A stretch of DNA of 64,000 bases from contig NC_088708.1 in the NCBI RefSeq assembly GCF_963576615.1, forward strand, positions 1,240,001-1,304,000. Direction: 5' to 3'. The position numbers and the translations under genes are program-made. Each line of letters opens with the position of its first letter. Positions within the stretch are counted from its first letter, which is position 1. The stretch comes from Watersipora subatra (Eukaryota > Bryozoa > Gymnolaemata > Cheilostomatida > Watersiporidae). The notes beneath the pieces are model-generated. The model ran no database searches, was not told the DNA's origin, and worked only from the letters and a program-made list of their open reading frames with translations. This document shows positions 1 through 12,392 of this stretch, piece after piece.

Positions 1-89
1 GATAGGACGTCTGGTGAAAGAAGGATGTGATGTGGGTTTCATTCCAAGCCCTCCCAAGCTTGAAGATATCAGGCTACAACAGTCCATGG
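1..89 (+). CDS. CACNB: CACNB exon A (partial): end of SH3 domain / start of HOOK
   Basis: Reading from base 2 gives [20 protein letters not shown] followed by [10 protein letters not shown]. This is the conserved block closing the SH3 domain of voltage-gated calcium channel beta subunits, the cytoplasmic proteins that bind the alpha1 I-II loop and control channel trafficking and gating. The 5' part of the gene lies left of the window. The best donor-like site is GT at 90-91 (weak, GTACTT). That gives a phase-1 end, which does not match the next visible exon (one base needed), so either a small exon is missing or another donor is used. Family identity is very secure; the 3' limit is not. Confidence 0.85.
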
Positions 90-612
90 GTACTTCTCGC
101 TCGACACCTAAAATGTTAGTAACATGTCTGGCCATTGGTTCAACTTGTAATATTTATGTTTGACTGTTTCATGAGGGCTTACACCCAGATCTTGCCAAGC
201 TAGCATCCCAGCTGCTTCTCTCTTTTTATCCCGCGTAATCCAGTGAATAATTGGGTTTTCAGGTATTTTTTGTTTAAATAACTTTTTACGATTGAAAGTG
301 GAGATTTTAAGAAATGTGTTACACATCTTGTTTCTTTTTCCCAAAAACTAGAAGATTTCGGCTTGAATCTTCTTCACTTGGCTTCGCCAAAACAGCAAAT
401 GTTGTATATTTGCATTTTTACGATAAAAAATTAACTTTAGAACTGCCTGAAACATTTTTGGTTCCAAATAGCTAAACTCTGAGAAGATATATCTATAATA
501 TTGATGATATCTACTGTCCCGTGAGTACATACTGTTTCCAGCAAGTGGAAACTACTGAATGGTCACTTTTTTGTTTGAATAGTGTTGGTTTGTCAATGGG
601 AAAATCCTCTTT

Positions 613-1380
613 ATGTACCACTAGTTTTGGTACCGCTAGTCATGGTACCACTAGTTTTGGTACCGCTAGTCTTGGTATCGTTAGTCTTGGTATCGTTAGT
701 CTTGGTATCGTTAGTCTTGGTATCGTTAGTCTTGGTATCGCTAGTTTTGGTACCGCTAGTCTTGGTACCGCTAGTCTTGGTATCGCTAGTCTTGGTATCG
801 CTAGTCTTGGTATCGCTACTTTTGGTATCGCTACTTTTGGTATCGTTAGTCTTGGTACCGCTAGTCTTGGTATCGCTAGTCTTGGTATCGCTAGTCTTGG
901 TACCGCTAGTTTTGGTATCGTTAGTCTTGGTATCGCTAGTTTTGGTACCGCTAGTTTTGGTACCGCTAGTCTTGGTATCGCTAGTCTTGGTATCGCTAGT
1001 CTTAGTATCGCTACTTTTGGTATCGTTAGTTTTGGTATCGCTAGTCTTGGTATCGCTAGTCTTGGTATCGCTAGTCTTGGTATCGCTAGTCATGGTATCG
1101 CTACTTTTGGTATCGTTAGTTTTGGTATCGCTACTCTTGGTATCGCTAGTCTTGGTATCGTTAGTCTTGGTACCGCTAGTTTTGGTATCGTTAGTCTTGG
1201 TATCGCTAGTCTTGGTATCGCTAGTTTTGGTACCCCTAGTCTTGGTATCGCTAGTTTTGGTACTGCTAGTCTTGGTACCGCTAGTTTTGGTATCGTTAGT
1301 CTTGGTATCGTTAGTCTTGGTATCGTTAGTCTTGGTATCGCTAGTCTTGGTATCGTTAGTCTTGGTATCACTAGTCTTGG
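613..1380. repeat. 15-bp minisatellite, about 51 copies
   Basis: Tandem unit GGTATCGCTAGTCTT with frequent single-base variants (taccg, ttagt, ctact, tttt). It lies in CACNB intron A. Since 15 is a multiple of three, long stop-free frames run through it on both strands; these are repeat artefacts, not genes. Confidence 0.97.
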
Positions 1381-2430
1381 CTGCTAAAGCTATAAGAGGA
1401 ATGAAACAATTTGTGTTTACCTAAAGGATTCAGCAGTTTGCACTGTGCCGATTTGGACTGGTGTTTTGAAATGCCAAGTCATCGGTTAGTCGGCTTTTGG
1501 CAAACAAGCTTGTTTACCATCAGAGTACCTGCTTATCGTTATCGAAATTCCATAACTTGTTCAGTCTTGAAAATTCAAGTGCACTCACTCACAATTCTAG
1601 TTAGAAATATTAATGAGTATTGCCTGGTCAGGTAGATGCGAGTAAATATATATTACTTACTATTTAGACTGGGCAAGGATTGGATCTCACGAACAACTCT
1701 GTCACTCCAATTGGTCAGCCCCTACATTTTTGGTGATTTGATAGCTTTCTAACGTTTTACCGTTTCGATTAGCGCAGTTCTTCCAGTTTAAATAGGTGAC
1801 ACTCTTCCTCATCAATTAGTCATCTGATAAGATAAATGTCCTGTTCCCTGTCATCTCGAGTGTGATCATGTGTTATATAAGATAAAAGGTTGCAAGCAAG
1901 TCTATTTATAATGATAACAAAAACTAAAAAATCTAATTCTTATCGTTAGTGTCGTTTATAGCTTTGTCTATGTTCAAATATTTAAAACAACGATCTTGTT
2001 AGTACGTCGTGTGAATTATGATCTACATATTTAACTTTGCAGGTCTAGTTATCTTTTCCGTATTTCTTATGGAAACGTGTATCCGATTTGTTGAACTTGT
2101 TCATTCGCTAAATGCCTTTATGGATGTTCTATGGCGCTAGCTAGTGTTGTACAAAAATATGCTCAGTATTTTCAAATCATGAACTAAGCTGGACAGCTAC
2201 TACGTCGCTAATATTCTCAGATCCAATATTGCATCACGTTATCTCCCTCTTCTCATATACATGTACTTTGTAGTTTTAATGAACTCCCTGTTCCTAAATA
2301 AACGGCAGCTTCTGAACAAAACTGACTATCCTTTTTGTTAGTATGCTTTGTTGTTCTTACCCATCAATCACATTTAGTGGATCATCCAATGTTTGTTTAT
2401 CATCATATGTTTATGTACATCTCCTTGCAG
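1381..2430. other. CACNB intron A, unique AT-rich DNA
   Basis: No further exon recognised. A 7-22 nt variable HOOK exon might lie here (see findings). The stretch ends with a good acceptor, ctccttgcag, at 2421-2430. Confidence 0.6.
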
Positions 2431-2519
2431 CAAAACTAGTTCATCATCAAACCTGGACTCCTTTCTCAACAATTCAACAAGATCCACAAATTCTCGTGGC
2501 TCAACTCCTCCAACACCTG
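2431..2519 (+). CDS. CACNB: CACNB exon B: HOOK region
   Basis: After one base completing a codon, the exon reads KTSSSSNLDSFLNNSTRS then TNSRGSTPPTPG. The KTSSSSNLD and GSTPPTPG motifs are characteristic of the flexible, Ser/Thr-rich HOOK between the SH3 and GK domains of invertebrate beta subunits. The acceptor is ctccttgcag (ends 2430); the donor is a consensus GTGAGT at 2520. It ends in phase 1 and joins exon C in frame. Confidence 0.9.
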
Positions 2520-3925
2520 GTGAGTTGTCTTATTAGTTTTTATGGCTGACCTCAGTTTCTCTTAAAGTTGTTTAAGCTTGAGGTGCCTATCTGTCAATAT
2601 GTAACTTATTTGCTTACATTTCCTTTCACATTGTGTGTATGGACGAGGCTGTTTGCGGATGTAATCGAAACATCATCAAAAGTAGAGAGCAAAGATATTC
2701 ATTATGTTACTATTTCTGTTCGACTAGAAAGTTGGTTTGCTCAATTGATTTGTTATGATGTGTACTTGTACATTTGAACATTTACCTGAGTTGATTATGA
2801 ATGCTATTACAGTGCACCCCTGGGTTATGGCTTCCCTGTTTTGCTGTTTTTTCTCCTCACGGTGTGGAACACAATGTTTTTTCGTCCTCTCGTTACAGCA
2901 TTTTTTTTACCATTCGACATCAACGAAAACGTCTCTAGAAATTCATTTGTGGTGGTTAGTGTGCTGCATACGTCGCAGTCGCAAAGAGCCGATATGCTAT
3001 TCACTGACATCAATTCCACAACACTTGAAAGAGATACGCCGCTCTCTATTCCTCTCTCAGCTCAGCATTCTTCGTGTTTTGTAAGACGATTAATTAAGAC
3101 GATGATAAAATTAAAGTTTAGTAAAATAAATGCTAGAATTTATCTTCAAGTGTGGGTTTAGTAAGCTAAGTTCATTTAAGCTAAATTCAAAGTTTCTGTT
3201 ATACGTCTGTTTCGAAGGTAAGACCTCTATACGGTATGTACTGTACATAGTAATTTTACATTTTATTGCAGATCATGTCCGTTATAGCTATTAAGGTTGA
3301 TATACTGTTTTCTTAATAATTTTTAGTATGTACAGTACATATATAAACTTTTGTAGTTTTTTTTTACCAGGGTGTGTCTGTATTAGATAATTACTATTGG
3401 TTTCTATACCCCTCTATACAAAATTTTCACTTTGCGATATCAACACCGGAACGAATTAATGTCTTATGACGAGGTTCTGCTGTAGTTAGCCCTAACGATT
3501 GGGGTCCGCCGTAACACTTTTCTTATGATTCCATTTTATAACTTTTCATTTGCACATCTTCATTCGATATGATTAAAAAGCTTTGTTAGAATTTTCATCC
3601 TAGAAATTTAGTATGCGGCTAAATGAATACAATGATAAAATATTTATCATATCAAGGAAAACAGGAGGGAAAGTTGAAACATTTGTGCCTAATTTGATTA
3701 ACGCTGAACAAAGATGCGTGGCATATTTCCTATTGTTACAAAAGATTTTAAAATGCAAAGAAAGGAGACACCGACAATGCTGGCTGTAGGCAAGACTACT
3801 TACAATAACTACAGTAAAACCTTTGAATATTATGATATGATTAGTGTAGAGACAAGTTAGACAGTATCCAGACAGTGTTACATCAGTGTGGGTCTAAGAA
3901 ACTAATAGAGTTTTGTAATAGTCAA
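2520..3925. other. CACNB intron B, no gene seen
   Basis: Short unsupported open frames only. The end near 3450-3485 (cggaacgaattaatg, then tatgacgaggttctgctgta) resembles a pogo/Tigger terminus, but I could not find its partner. Confidence 0.4.
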
Positions 3926-4065
3926 CATTGCTTATATATTGTGTATAGCTGCAGTGGTCATTGCTTATATATTGTGTATAGAGGCCGTGGTCATTGCTTA
4001 TATCTTGTGTATAGGTGCAGTGGTCATTGCTTATATCTTGTGTATAGGTGCAGTGGTCATTGCTA
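3926..4065. repeat. 33-bp minisatellite, about 4 copies
   Basis: The unit begins cattgcttatatattgtgta and continues with taggtgcagtggt; copies differ by a few bases. Intronic in CACNB. Confidence 0.93.
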
Positions 4066-4727
4066 AGGGAGCAACTACTTAATGTACATAGTAAGATGGC
4101 CGGAACTCACTTGATACAAATATGTAATACTAAAACTACCTCTCTCTTCTATAAAAATGATAATTTCAAATCTAAAATTTGCAAATTTATGTTATTTTTT
4201 GTACTTGATTTTCCATCTGAAGTTAGTTTTTTTTTAACAAAAGCTCAAGACAAGCAACAATCTAAAGCTTTTTGGCTGTTTTGCGCCGGTTTATAAAGAA
4301 AAATTGATTTTTAAATTTAGCCGCAGTCGGGTATGGTGAACTGAAGTGTGTCTCCTTTCACCAATCAGTAGGTTGATGATGAAACTACTCGAAACTGTTG
4401 TAAAATGGATTTCTTGTTTATCGTTGTGCAATTATAGTAGATTTATGGAAAACATGCAGAGTGTTATAAGTCTTTAGATTGAAATTTTACTAGATGGCTT
4501 AAAAGTCGGTGCGAGCTCAAAATTTTGCCAACTGTGCGCAGTAATATGTGGATATATCGTATTCTAATTTAAGTTAAAAATTTTTTAGTTTGGTCTCCTT
4601 TATACAGACCTTGGTGTCATGGTCTGTTCAAATGCTGCCAGATATACATTTTTACTACAGGCTGTGGAATACTTCATAGACTTAGATCTCTACAAGCAAA
4701 GTTTATTCATTCCAAAACTCTAACTTA

Positions 4728-5233
4728 GACGGAGTAAAGTTAGAGATACATAGTATAACGTACTCTAACTTAGATGGAGTAAAGTTAGAGATACATAGTA
4801 TAACCTACTCTAATTTAGATGGAGTAAAGCTAGAGATACATAGTATAACCTACACTAATTAATATGGAGAATAGTTAGAGATACATAGTATAACGTACTC
4901 TAATTTAGATGGAGTAAAGTTAGAGATACATAGTATAACGTACTCTAACTTAGATGGAGTAAAGTTAGAGATACATAGTATAACGTACTCTAACTTAGAT
5001 GGAGTAAAGTTAGAGATACATAGTATAACGTACTCTAACTTAGATGGAGTAAAGTTATAGATACATAGTATAACGTACTCTAACTTAGATGGAGTAAAGT
5101 TATAGATACATAGTATAACGTACTCTAATTTAGATGGAGTAAAGTTATAGATACATAGTATAACGTACTCTAATTTAGATGGAGTAAAGTTAGAGATACA
5201 TAGTATACCCTACACTAACTTACATGGAGTAAA
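4728..5233. repeat. 45-bp minisatellite, about 11 copies
   Basis: The unit begins tagagatacatagtataacg and continues through tactctaacttagatggag and taaagt. A diverged copy lies near 4855-4900. Intronic in CACNB. Confidence 0.96.
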
Positions 5234-6003
5234 GCTTACACTAATTGACTTTACATATTTGTTAAAATTTTTATGCTCATACATTTTTACTTGCCATCTT
5301 ACCTGCCTTTTCACCTGCCTCTTCACGTTCACTTGGCTACACTGAAATGTTGCATGTTAAAAACAATTTCTGGTGTAGTCAGATATTTGCTAAAGTTTTA
5401 CGTGGTATGTTGTTAAATTTGTATATTGAGATGCTTGTAAGCAGAGGTTTGACTGTAGGGAGAACAAGAGGAAAAATCAGCTGATTTTATATTTTGAGGG
5501 CGTCTAAAGTGAGATACTTTACCTACATATGTGCTGTTTGTGTAATATCTAAACAAGTTTCATAGTAACAACTATGGTTCAAGTAACATTAAATGTGTTG
5601 ATAATTTTCATACTATTACAGTATCAATATAATATTACTAATTATAGACAGCAACATGTTATAGACCTAAATTCCTTAAAAGTTCTTAAAAATGAGGTGC
5701 AATAACGATACACCCTTAGCTAGCTCTGTCGTAGCATTGGTTTCCATGGCGAGCATTTGGCTATGATAAACCGAGTTGAGAGTTCCACAAAATCCCTGAA
5801 CAAAAGAAGACATGCATTAATAAGGTGTTGCCGACTGCGATCGGTTCCTTTAGTAAACTGAGTAGATGGTCCGCTATATAACTATAATGATAACTATTGG
5901 CGAGTCATCGACCTGTGCTACTGTTCATATGCAAGCGTGACGAACGGTTACGAATTGCTTTATGATAAAATTACTTGTAATTAAAAGTAAGTTATTTAGG
6001 TGT
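5234..6003. other. CACNB intron B, nothing recognised
   Basis: AT-rich sequence without a convincing coding frame or element terminus. Confidence 0.5.
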
Positions 6004-6602
6004 TGGTACTGTCACCCGTGAAAGTAACAACACTCATGAAAGTGTGCACGTGAAACAGCGAACAACGCTCGTGAAAATGTGCATGTGAAACAGCGAACAA
6101 CGCTCGTGAAAGTGCGCATGTGAAAAAGCGAACAATGCTTGTGAAAGTGCGCATGTGAAACAGTGAACAACGCTCGTGAAAGTGCACATGTGAAATGGCG
6201 AACAACGCTCGTGAAAGTGCGCATGTGAAACGGCAAACAAGGCTCGTGAAAGTGCACATGTGAAACAGTGAACAACGCTCGTGAAAGTGCGCATGTGAAA
6301 TGGCGAACAACGCTCGTGAAAGTGCGCATGTGAAACGGCGAACAACGCTCGTGAAAGTGTGCATGTGAAACGGCGAACAACGCTCGTGAAAGTACACATG
6401 TTAAACAGCGAACAACGCTCCTGAAAGTGCGCATGTGAAACAGTGAACAACGCTCGTGAAAGTGCGCATGTGAAACGGCGAACAACGCTTGTGAAAGTGC
6501 GCATGTGAAACGGCGAACAACGCTCGTGAAAATGCGCATGTGAAACGGCAAACAACGCTCGTGAAAGTCCACATATGAAACAGCGAACAACGCTCGTGAG
6601 AG
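6004..6602. repeat. 35-bp minisatellite, about 17 copies
   Basis: The unit begins aacaacgctcgtgaaagtgc and continues gcatgtgaaacggcg. Because 35 is not a multiple of three, the minus strand is open in all three frames with the same 35-residue super-period. This explains three overlapping long frames, none of which is a gene. Confidence 0.96.
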
Positions 6603-7730
6603 TGATGGCATAAGTTCAAGCATTAATTTTGTGTTGTCAGCAGTATCCAAGCATGCAATAGGAGATAGGCCTACGCACTGTTCCTATATTTACTCACTGC
6701 ATAGTCACTCTCAATAGCTGGCTTGATGTTTCGTGTCGATTAGGTGTGAGTTTGTTTATTATTGGATGCATGTCCTCTACCAATGTTGGAATTGGCATTC
6801 ACCATCTTCAAATACATTGTCTAGTAATCTTTATTTGAATAGAAGCGAGAGGTTTGCTAGGCGATATGCATTGTACAAAAGACATAGTATGTATACCTTA
6901 AACTTTATTAAACTGGACACCTATTTGAGTGTACCAGCCGAATATGAGGTTACTCGGCTGCCTCTTGCTCATCTGGCTGGTGCCATAAAACACTTTCAAC
7001 TGTAAACCCGAGTACAAAACCTAAACAAGACCTTTTAAAATGCTCTGGGGTTCAGTCAAAAATTCATCACTGACACATTTTAAAATTCAAAGTGATAAGG
7101 TAGCAGAATATTACTGAGGCCTTCCACAAAATTTTTACTGAACAATTGGCACATAAAATAGAGTAAGGTCAATTTTAGTATCCATGGCAAAACATAAGGT
7201 ACATTGATTCTGCATGAGGTTAGAATCGGTAGCTTGACTGGGTACACTGGATATACTATATCATCTATACTCATATTTTACAGTAATAATAACATACAGT
7301 ATATACCAATTTGGCCTAACAACTGCGGTCTAGTATCATCACCGGTAAAATGTTTTTATCATGCTTATCAGCAATAATCATTAGGATGCTGCCTGTGTAC
7401 CGGAAGTAATCTATGCACATGACGTCGGCAGCCATGTGCATAGATTAGGTGATAGTTCTTCTAGGATCGAACATGACTCCTTTTTCAACGCATTGTTGGT
7501 TACCACCAGTCTCTCCATTGAGTACAGAGGCACAAAGCTTGCCAAACAATGTTAAAATTATAGCGGTCAAAGAGTATATAAACTGCAAATCCGACTTGTG
7601 TAAACATCTGGAGTTGAGTAACATCAGAGAGAACCCTGTCACCTGTAGTTGCCAGGGCTCTAACTAGGAAGTGTCAAGCTACTCCAACTTCTGACCACTA
7701 CTTACTCCATTGGTCTACTCTATTCTCCAG
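6603..7730. other. CACNB intron B, unique sequence
   Basis: No recognised gene or element. The two short opposing open frames near 7445-7670 lack family motifs. The pyrimidine-rich end, tattctccag at 7721-7730, is the acceptor of exon C. Confidence 0.45.
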
Positions 7731-7858
7731 CTAATGATCTTGAGCTGGCTGATGGTGAAGACTCGGATAGCTTGGGAAACCCACGAGCAGGTCGAGGTGG
7801 CACAGGGGCGCCAACTCTCACGAGAGACAAACAGCGCAAAAGTCCATTTTTCAAAAAG
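7731..7858 (+). CDS. CACNB: CACNB exon C: HOOK region
   Basis: Joined to exon B, the frame reads ANDLELADGEDSDSLGNPRA followed by GRGGTGAPTLTRDKQRK and SPFFKK. It is an acidic then basic low-complexity HOOK segment, as in other beta subunits upstream of the GK domain. Acceptor ttctccag; donor GTTAGT at 7859. The 128 nt enter in phase 1 and leave in phase 0, matching the GK exon, which begins with a whole codon. Confidence 0.88.
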
Positions 7859-9095
7859 GTTAGTAAATTCCTTTGGCATGTTAGAAAGTGTGTTCTCTCT
7901 CTCCATCTCAATACTGTCTTTAAGTTGAGTAGCCGGCTCCTGCTCTCATTTATTGCATGTGATATGGGAGGCCAGCTATCCTTCACCTTTGCTGACAGGT
8001 AGTTGCTTCTGTCATGCTCAACCTACTTTAGAATTGAACTAGAAGTTTGTTTGAACCCAGAGCAAACCTCATATGAAAAGTAAATGTACTCCTCCTATGT
8101 ATTGTTGAACCAAGTAGGAGTCCCATGTGGGTGTGCTACGGGGTACCCCCTAGCATAAGAGAAATGACATTTCGTATGTGTATAAGTTATCTATTAATAA
8201 AATGCAAAAGTAAAAATTTATTAGAAAGAAATATTGCGGCAGTTGTGAAGGGGTGGGGCAGTACTAAAGGCAGACTAAATTGGCCGATGAAAGGTACGCT
8301 TGTAATCTGTTAATGTGAGAAAAGAGGTGCGTGTTCTATAATTGATAACGGTGATCTATTTGTTATCAGAAACAGCGTCTGCCGAGCCGTTCTTTCTATC
8401 TCAATCATTGATAGGGAGCTATTTCCTGTTTATGCTTAATTAGCCATGTAATGCTCGCCTTCTCTCTTCCACAATTAAGTCTTCATTCTGAAGACGGCAT
8501 TCCTAGAGCAGACGACTACTGGCTATAAACAGTGAAGAGCCATCTCTGCTGCTTAGGTAAACAACCTGCAATTGCTGCCTTCCTGCCTTCCTGATGCTGT
8601 GCATCTACATGCCTACAGGACTGTATTTCACGTATTATTCACATTGGACATTTTCAAAAAGAGTCTGTCTATTTTCTAGCCTGTCTATTTGCTACTAAAG
8701 TTTACCGCAGAGACTGGTCTCTGGTTAAACGTTTTTATCTTTTTTCTACATAAATTTTTGGGCTAAATCCTTATGATTACCAATGGAGCGACCGACATAA
8801 CATCGCAGCCAAGCCGCATTGACGGAAGAGAACAACTCCCTCTCAGTGCAGCTGATGCATCAGGTGCAGTGCGTCTTGTAACAAGCTGTTGTTTTGCTCG
8901 CTCCGCTCGCTGGGAGACAACTCCGCAAAAACAACAGTTTGTCAAGACAGGCTATCTATTCGCCTACTCTCAAATTTTATTCTTTCTCAAAATCCCATAA
9001 AGAAGAGATATCATGGAAGTTTGGTTATAAGCAAAACCTAATGTGATGTCCTGTTTCCGACTGACATGTACAGAATGTTTCAGCTGTAACATGTG
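7859..9095. other. CACNB intron C, 5' part
   Basis: Unique sequence. Around 8770-8960 there is a GC-richer patch containing inverted ctcgctccgctcgc-type motifs and open frames on both strands, possibly a decayed mobile element; no termini were identified. Confidence 0.35.
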
Positions 9096-9742
9096 CTGTG
9101 TGTGATCCTCTCAGCTATTACATGTCCTGCATGCTATCCTATCAGCTGTAACATGTGCTGAGTGTGATTCTCTCAGCTGCTGCATGGGATCCTCTCAGCT
9201 GCTGCATGTGATCCTCTCAGCTGCTGCATGTGATCCTCTCAGCTGCTGCATGTGATCCTCTCAGCTGCTGCATGTGATTCTCTCAGCTGCTGCGTGTGAT
9301 TCTCTCAGCTGCTGCATGTGATTCTCTCAGCTGCTGCATGTGATTCTCTCAGCTGCTGCATGTGATTCTCTCAGCTGCTGCATGTGATCCTCTCAGCTGC
9401 TGCATGTGATCCTCTCATCTGCTGCATGTGATCCTCTCAGCTGCTGCATGTGATCCTCTCAGCTGCTGCATGTGATTCTCTCAGCTGCTGCATGTGATCC
9501 TCTCAGCTGCTGCATGTGATTCTCTCAGCTGCTGCATGCGATTCTCTCAGCTGCTGCATGTGATTCTCTCAGCTGCTGCATGTGATCCTCTCAGCTGCTG
9601 CATGTGATTCTCTCAGCTGCTGCATGTGGTTCTCTCAGCTGCTGCATGTGATCCTCTCAGCTGCTGCATGTGATTCTCTCAGCTGCTGCATGTTATCCTC
9701 TCAGCTGTAACATGTACTGCATGTTATCCTCTCAGCTGCTAC
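9096..9742. repeat. 22-bp minisatellite, about 27 copies
   Basis: Unit tcagctgctgcatgtgatcc plus tc, flanked by less regular copies containing 'agctgtaacatgt'. Each regular unit carries a CAGCTG hexamer. Intronic in CACNB. Confidence 0.96.
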
Positions 9743-9743
9743 A

Positions 9744-9845
9744 TAAGTACTATAAGTTAGGGTCACTCAATTACATGGTGAAGTACTATAAGTTAGGGTC
9801 ACTCAATTACATGGTGAAGTACTATAAGTTAGGGTCACTCAATTG
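9744..9845. repeat. Short tandem repeat, 3 copies of about 36 bp
   Basis: Three nearly identical copies starting aagtactataagttagggt and continuing cactcaattacatggtg, directly following the 22-bp array. Confidence 0.9.
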
Positions 9846-11145
9846 ATATGAATGATTATCTAATGACAGACAAAAAACAAAGAAGCTGTTTTAGTACTGA
9901 TTGGGAAACTTAGCCAGCATTGCATTGCTCGACTAGCCTGTCTACAATATTGTGGTCTTTCTGAAACACATTGTAGGTGTGACAGCAGGAAAGCCTATGA
10001 CCTATTTTACTTACCTGTTTTACTGATTTATTGGTTACATTACAAACAATCTTATTTTAATCAGGGATAGTTTCTTTGTAGAATAATTTATTCTCACGAC
10101 CAAATGAGCGGAGCGAAGTTTGAGAGTTTTATGATAAATGCATGTGCACACAACTTACAAAAATTATTCATCAACAACGTCGCAAACCCTCGTTTCGAAA
10201 TCTCATCAACAAATTTAACCATCGTTTTGTAGAGTCGTTTAAGTATAATAACGATACAAAACATATAAGCCTATTCAAGTATATTACCAAGTTTTTGAAA
10301 AGTGTCGACAGTATCTTAAAACTTAACCATCTGAACGGATTATACACAAATAGACAGATTTATTTGGCCGAAAATCGTTATTAAAACTTGCTAAGCCTAA
10401 CTTTTATCAAAGTTAAGACCGGAAATTGAAACGCCGAGCGACAGAGAATAGAACAATTAAGTCGTGCGCATTTCACGAAAAAATAACGTTCACATTTCAC
10501 CAGTCTATAGCATTGTCGGATTGCCGAAGGTTTCTGCAATTAACGTAGGAGTACTGAAATCGTTTCAATTTTGCCGATTTCAAAGTAACTGACATTTTAG
10601 ACACTTTTGAGTACTTTGGTATTCTAACTGATGTCCAACGCAGTGTAAGTAAAGGAAATGACGATGATATTTTTTTCTAACGATTCTTATGAGATTATTA
10701 CAATATTTAATTATAAGTTTGGATGACTACAGAACAATGACTACGTAGTACATATTTTCTAAAAACCTATATAAATATCACAACTTCTTGATATTGTTAG
10801 CTATGACGTTTTAAAATGTAAACAAAATTGTGCATTGGTTTTATATTATTACTATATTAATAATATTGGTTATTTTAATAATATCAGTGCATTTTACTTC
10901 TAATATTGGCCAATATTGCATTTCTCCTATTGCAGGGGGAGAGATATAAACATATAATCTTTTCCTTTCATTATTGCTATTTGTTGTATATAATAACACC
11001 CACACCCAGTACATTACAGCTACCATTGCAGTTATCCTATTGCACTGCAGTGCCATTTGACTGCTAATATTGCATTTCTCAACCATCAGTACCCTTTCTT
11101 TTTTCCAATATCAGTTTAGTCGTGGGCTGTATGACAGTGGAATTT
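9846..11145. other. CACNB intron C, unique AT-rich DNA
   Basis: No gene recognised; the frame at 10142-10384 has no recognisable family motif. Confidence 0.45.
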
Positions 11146-11310
11146 CTAGTATTATTTGGAACATTTGCACCTGAACAGTAATACACGTCAATGATAAATA
11201 TGAATTATTATTATTTGGTACATTTGCACCTGAGCAGTAATACTCGTCAATGATAAATATGAATTATTATTATTTGGTACATTTGCACCTGAGCAGTAAC
11301 ACGCTCAGGT
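11146..11310. repeat. 59-bp direct repeat, about 2.7 copies
   Basis: The segment with tttggtacatttgcacctga and atgataaatatgaattatta recurs at 59-bp spacing. Confidence 0.9.
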
Positions 11311-11334
11311 GTTATATTGCATGTTATATGTCAG

Positions 11335-11575
11335 TTATATCGCTATTACGATGTCTATTAATACAACCGATATATTGCTATTACGATGTCTATTAATACA
11401 ACCGATATTATATCGCTATTACGATGTCTATTAATACAACCGATATATCGCTATTATGATGTCTATTAGTACAACCGATATTATATCTCTATTACGATGT
11501 TTATTAATACAACCGATATTATATCGCTATTACGATGTCTATTAATACAACCGATATTATATCGCTATTACGATG
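11335..11575. repeat. 35-38-bp minisatellite, about 7 copies
   Basis: Unit tatatcgctattacgatgtc then tattaatacaaccgatat, with indels between copies. Intronic in CACNB. Confidence 0.93.
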
Positions 11576-12028
11576 GTTCACAAATTATTCGAATTTATTA
11601 CGATTGGATTCGTAATTTTGTTTTTCTCATAATTCGTTAAATTCCTGGTTCCAAAACACCACATATTATCTAATTTGTAACATCGCCAAAAATCAGTCCA
11701 ATTTTTTGTGAGGCTTGTCTAGGTGGCATTCAGAATATGACAACATTGGAAGCCTCGGGAAGCGAATCGATGTATGAAAGTTATTACTACGTAGAGTTTG
11801 TAAAATTGCCATGTCACTCCTTCAATGTCTTCTGGATTTGCAGACAACTCGCAAACCATAGTTACTTCATGTTGGCATGAGCAACTTTGCAGGCTTCATA
11901 TAAAATCAGTATACTTTATCTGGTCAGCTTCCTATTGGCATCACACTGCAATTGCATTTCTCGTGCTGTTTTTATGTTAATCACTACCAGCTGTCCTTTT
12001 CTCGAAATTGTTTGCACAAACACTAAGC

Positions 12029-12392
12029 TGGCCTTTTCTGTGTCTATTACAGCCTGACAACATACATCCTTATGTTCTGTGTCTGTTACAGCCTGACAAC
12101 ATACCTCCCTATGTTCTGTGTCTATTACAGCCTGACAACATACCTCCCTATGTTCTGTGTCTATTACAGCCTGACAACATACCTCCCTATGTTCTGTGTC
12201 TGTTACAGCCTGACAACATACCTCCCTATGTTCTGTGTCTATTACAGCCTGACAACATACCTTCCTATGTTCTGTGTCTATTACAGCCTGACAACATACC
12301 TCCTTATGTTCTGTGTCTATTACAGCCTGACAACATACCTCCCTATGTTCTGTGTCTATTACAGCCTGACAACGTACCTCCCTATGAAGTAG
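12029..12392 (+). repeat. 39-bp minisatellite multiplying the CACNB GK-exon splice acceptor (9 acceptors)
   Basis: Each unit contains ttctgtgtctattacag followed by cctgacaacatacctcccta, that is the pyrimidine tract, the AG and the first codons of the GK exon. Candidate acceptors end at 12052 and then every 39 nt to 12364, nine in all. The frame is open throughout, each unit encoding [13 protein letters not shown]. Copies differ at a few bases (His for Pro in copy 1, Ser in copy 6, Val for Ile in copy 9). Confidence 0.97.

Noticed and set aside
521..1424. Long open frames of GIASL/VLVSL/DTKTS repeats
   Set aside because: They exist only because a 15-bp tandem unit has no stop in several frames on both strands; they lie inside a CACNB intron.
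5996..6650. Three overlapping minus-strand frames with Cys/His spacing like zinc fingers
   Set aside because: A 35-bp repeat read in three frames gives the same 35-residue super-period; the spacing does not match C2H2 fingers.
8763..9000. Opposing open frames of 60-75 codons in a GC-richer patch
   Set aside because: No family motif, no splice-site support and palindromic composition; probably a decayed element.
9096..9742. CRISPR array
   Set aside because: Units are contiguous with no unique spacers, and the context is an animal intron; the same holds for all other arrays here.
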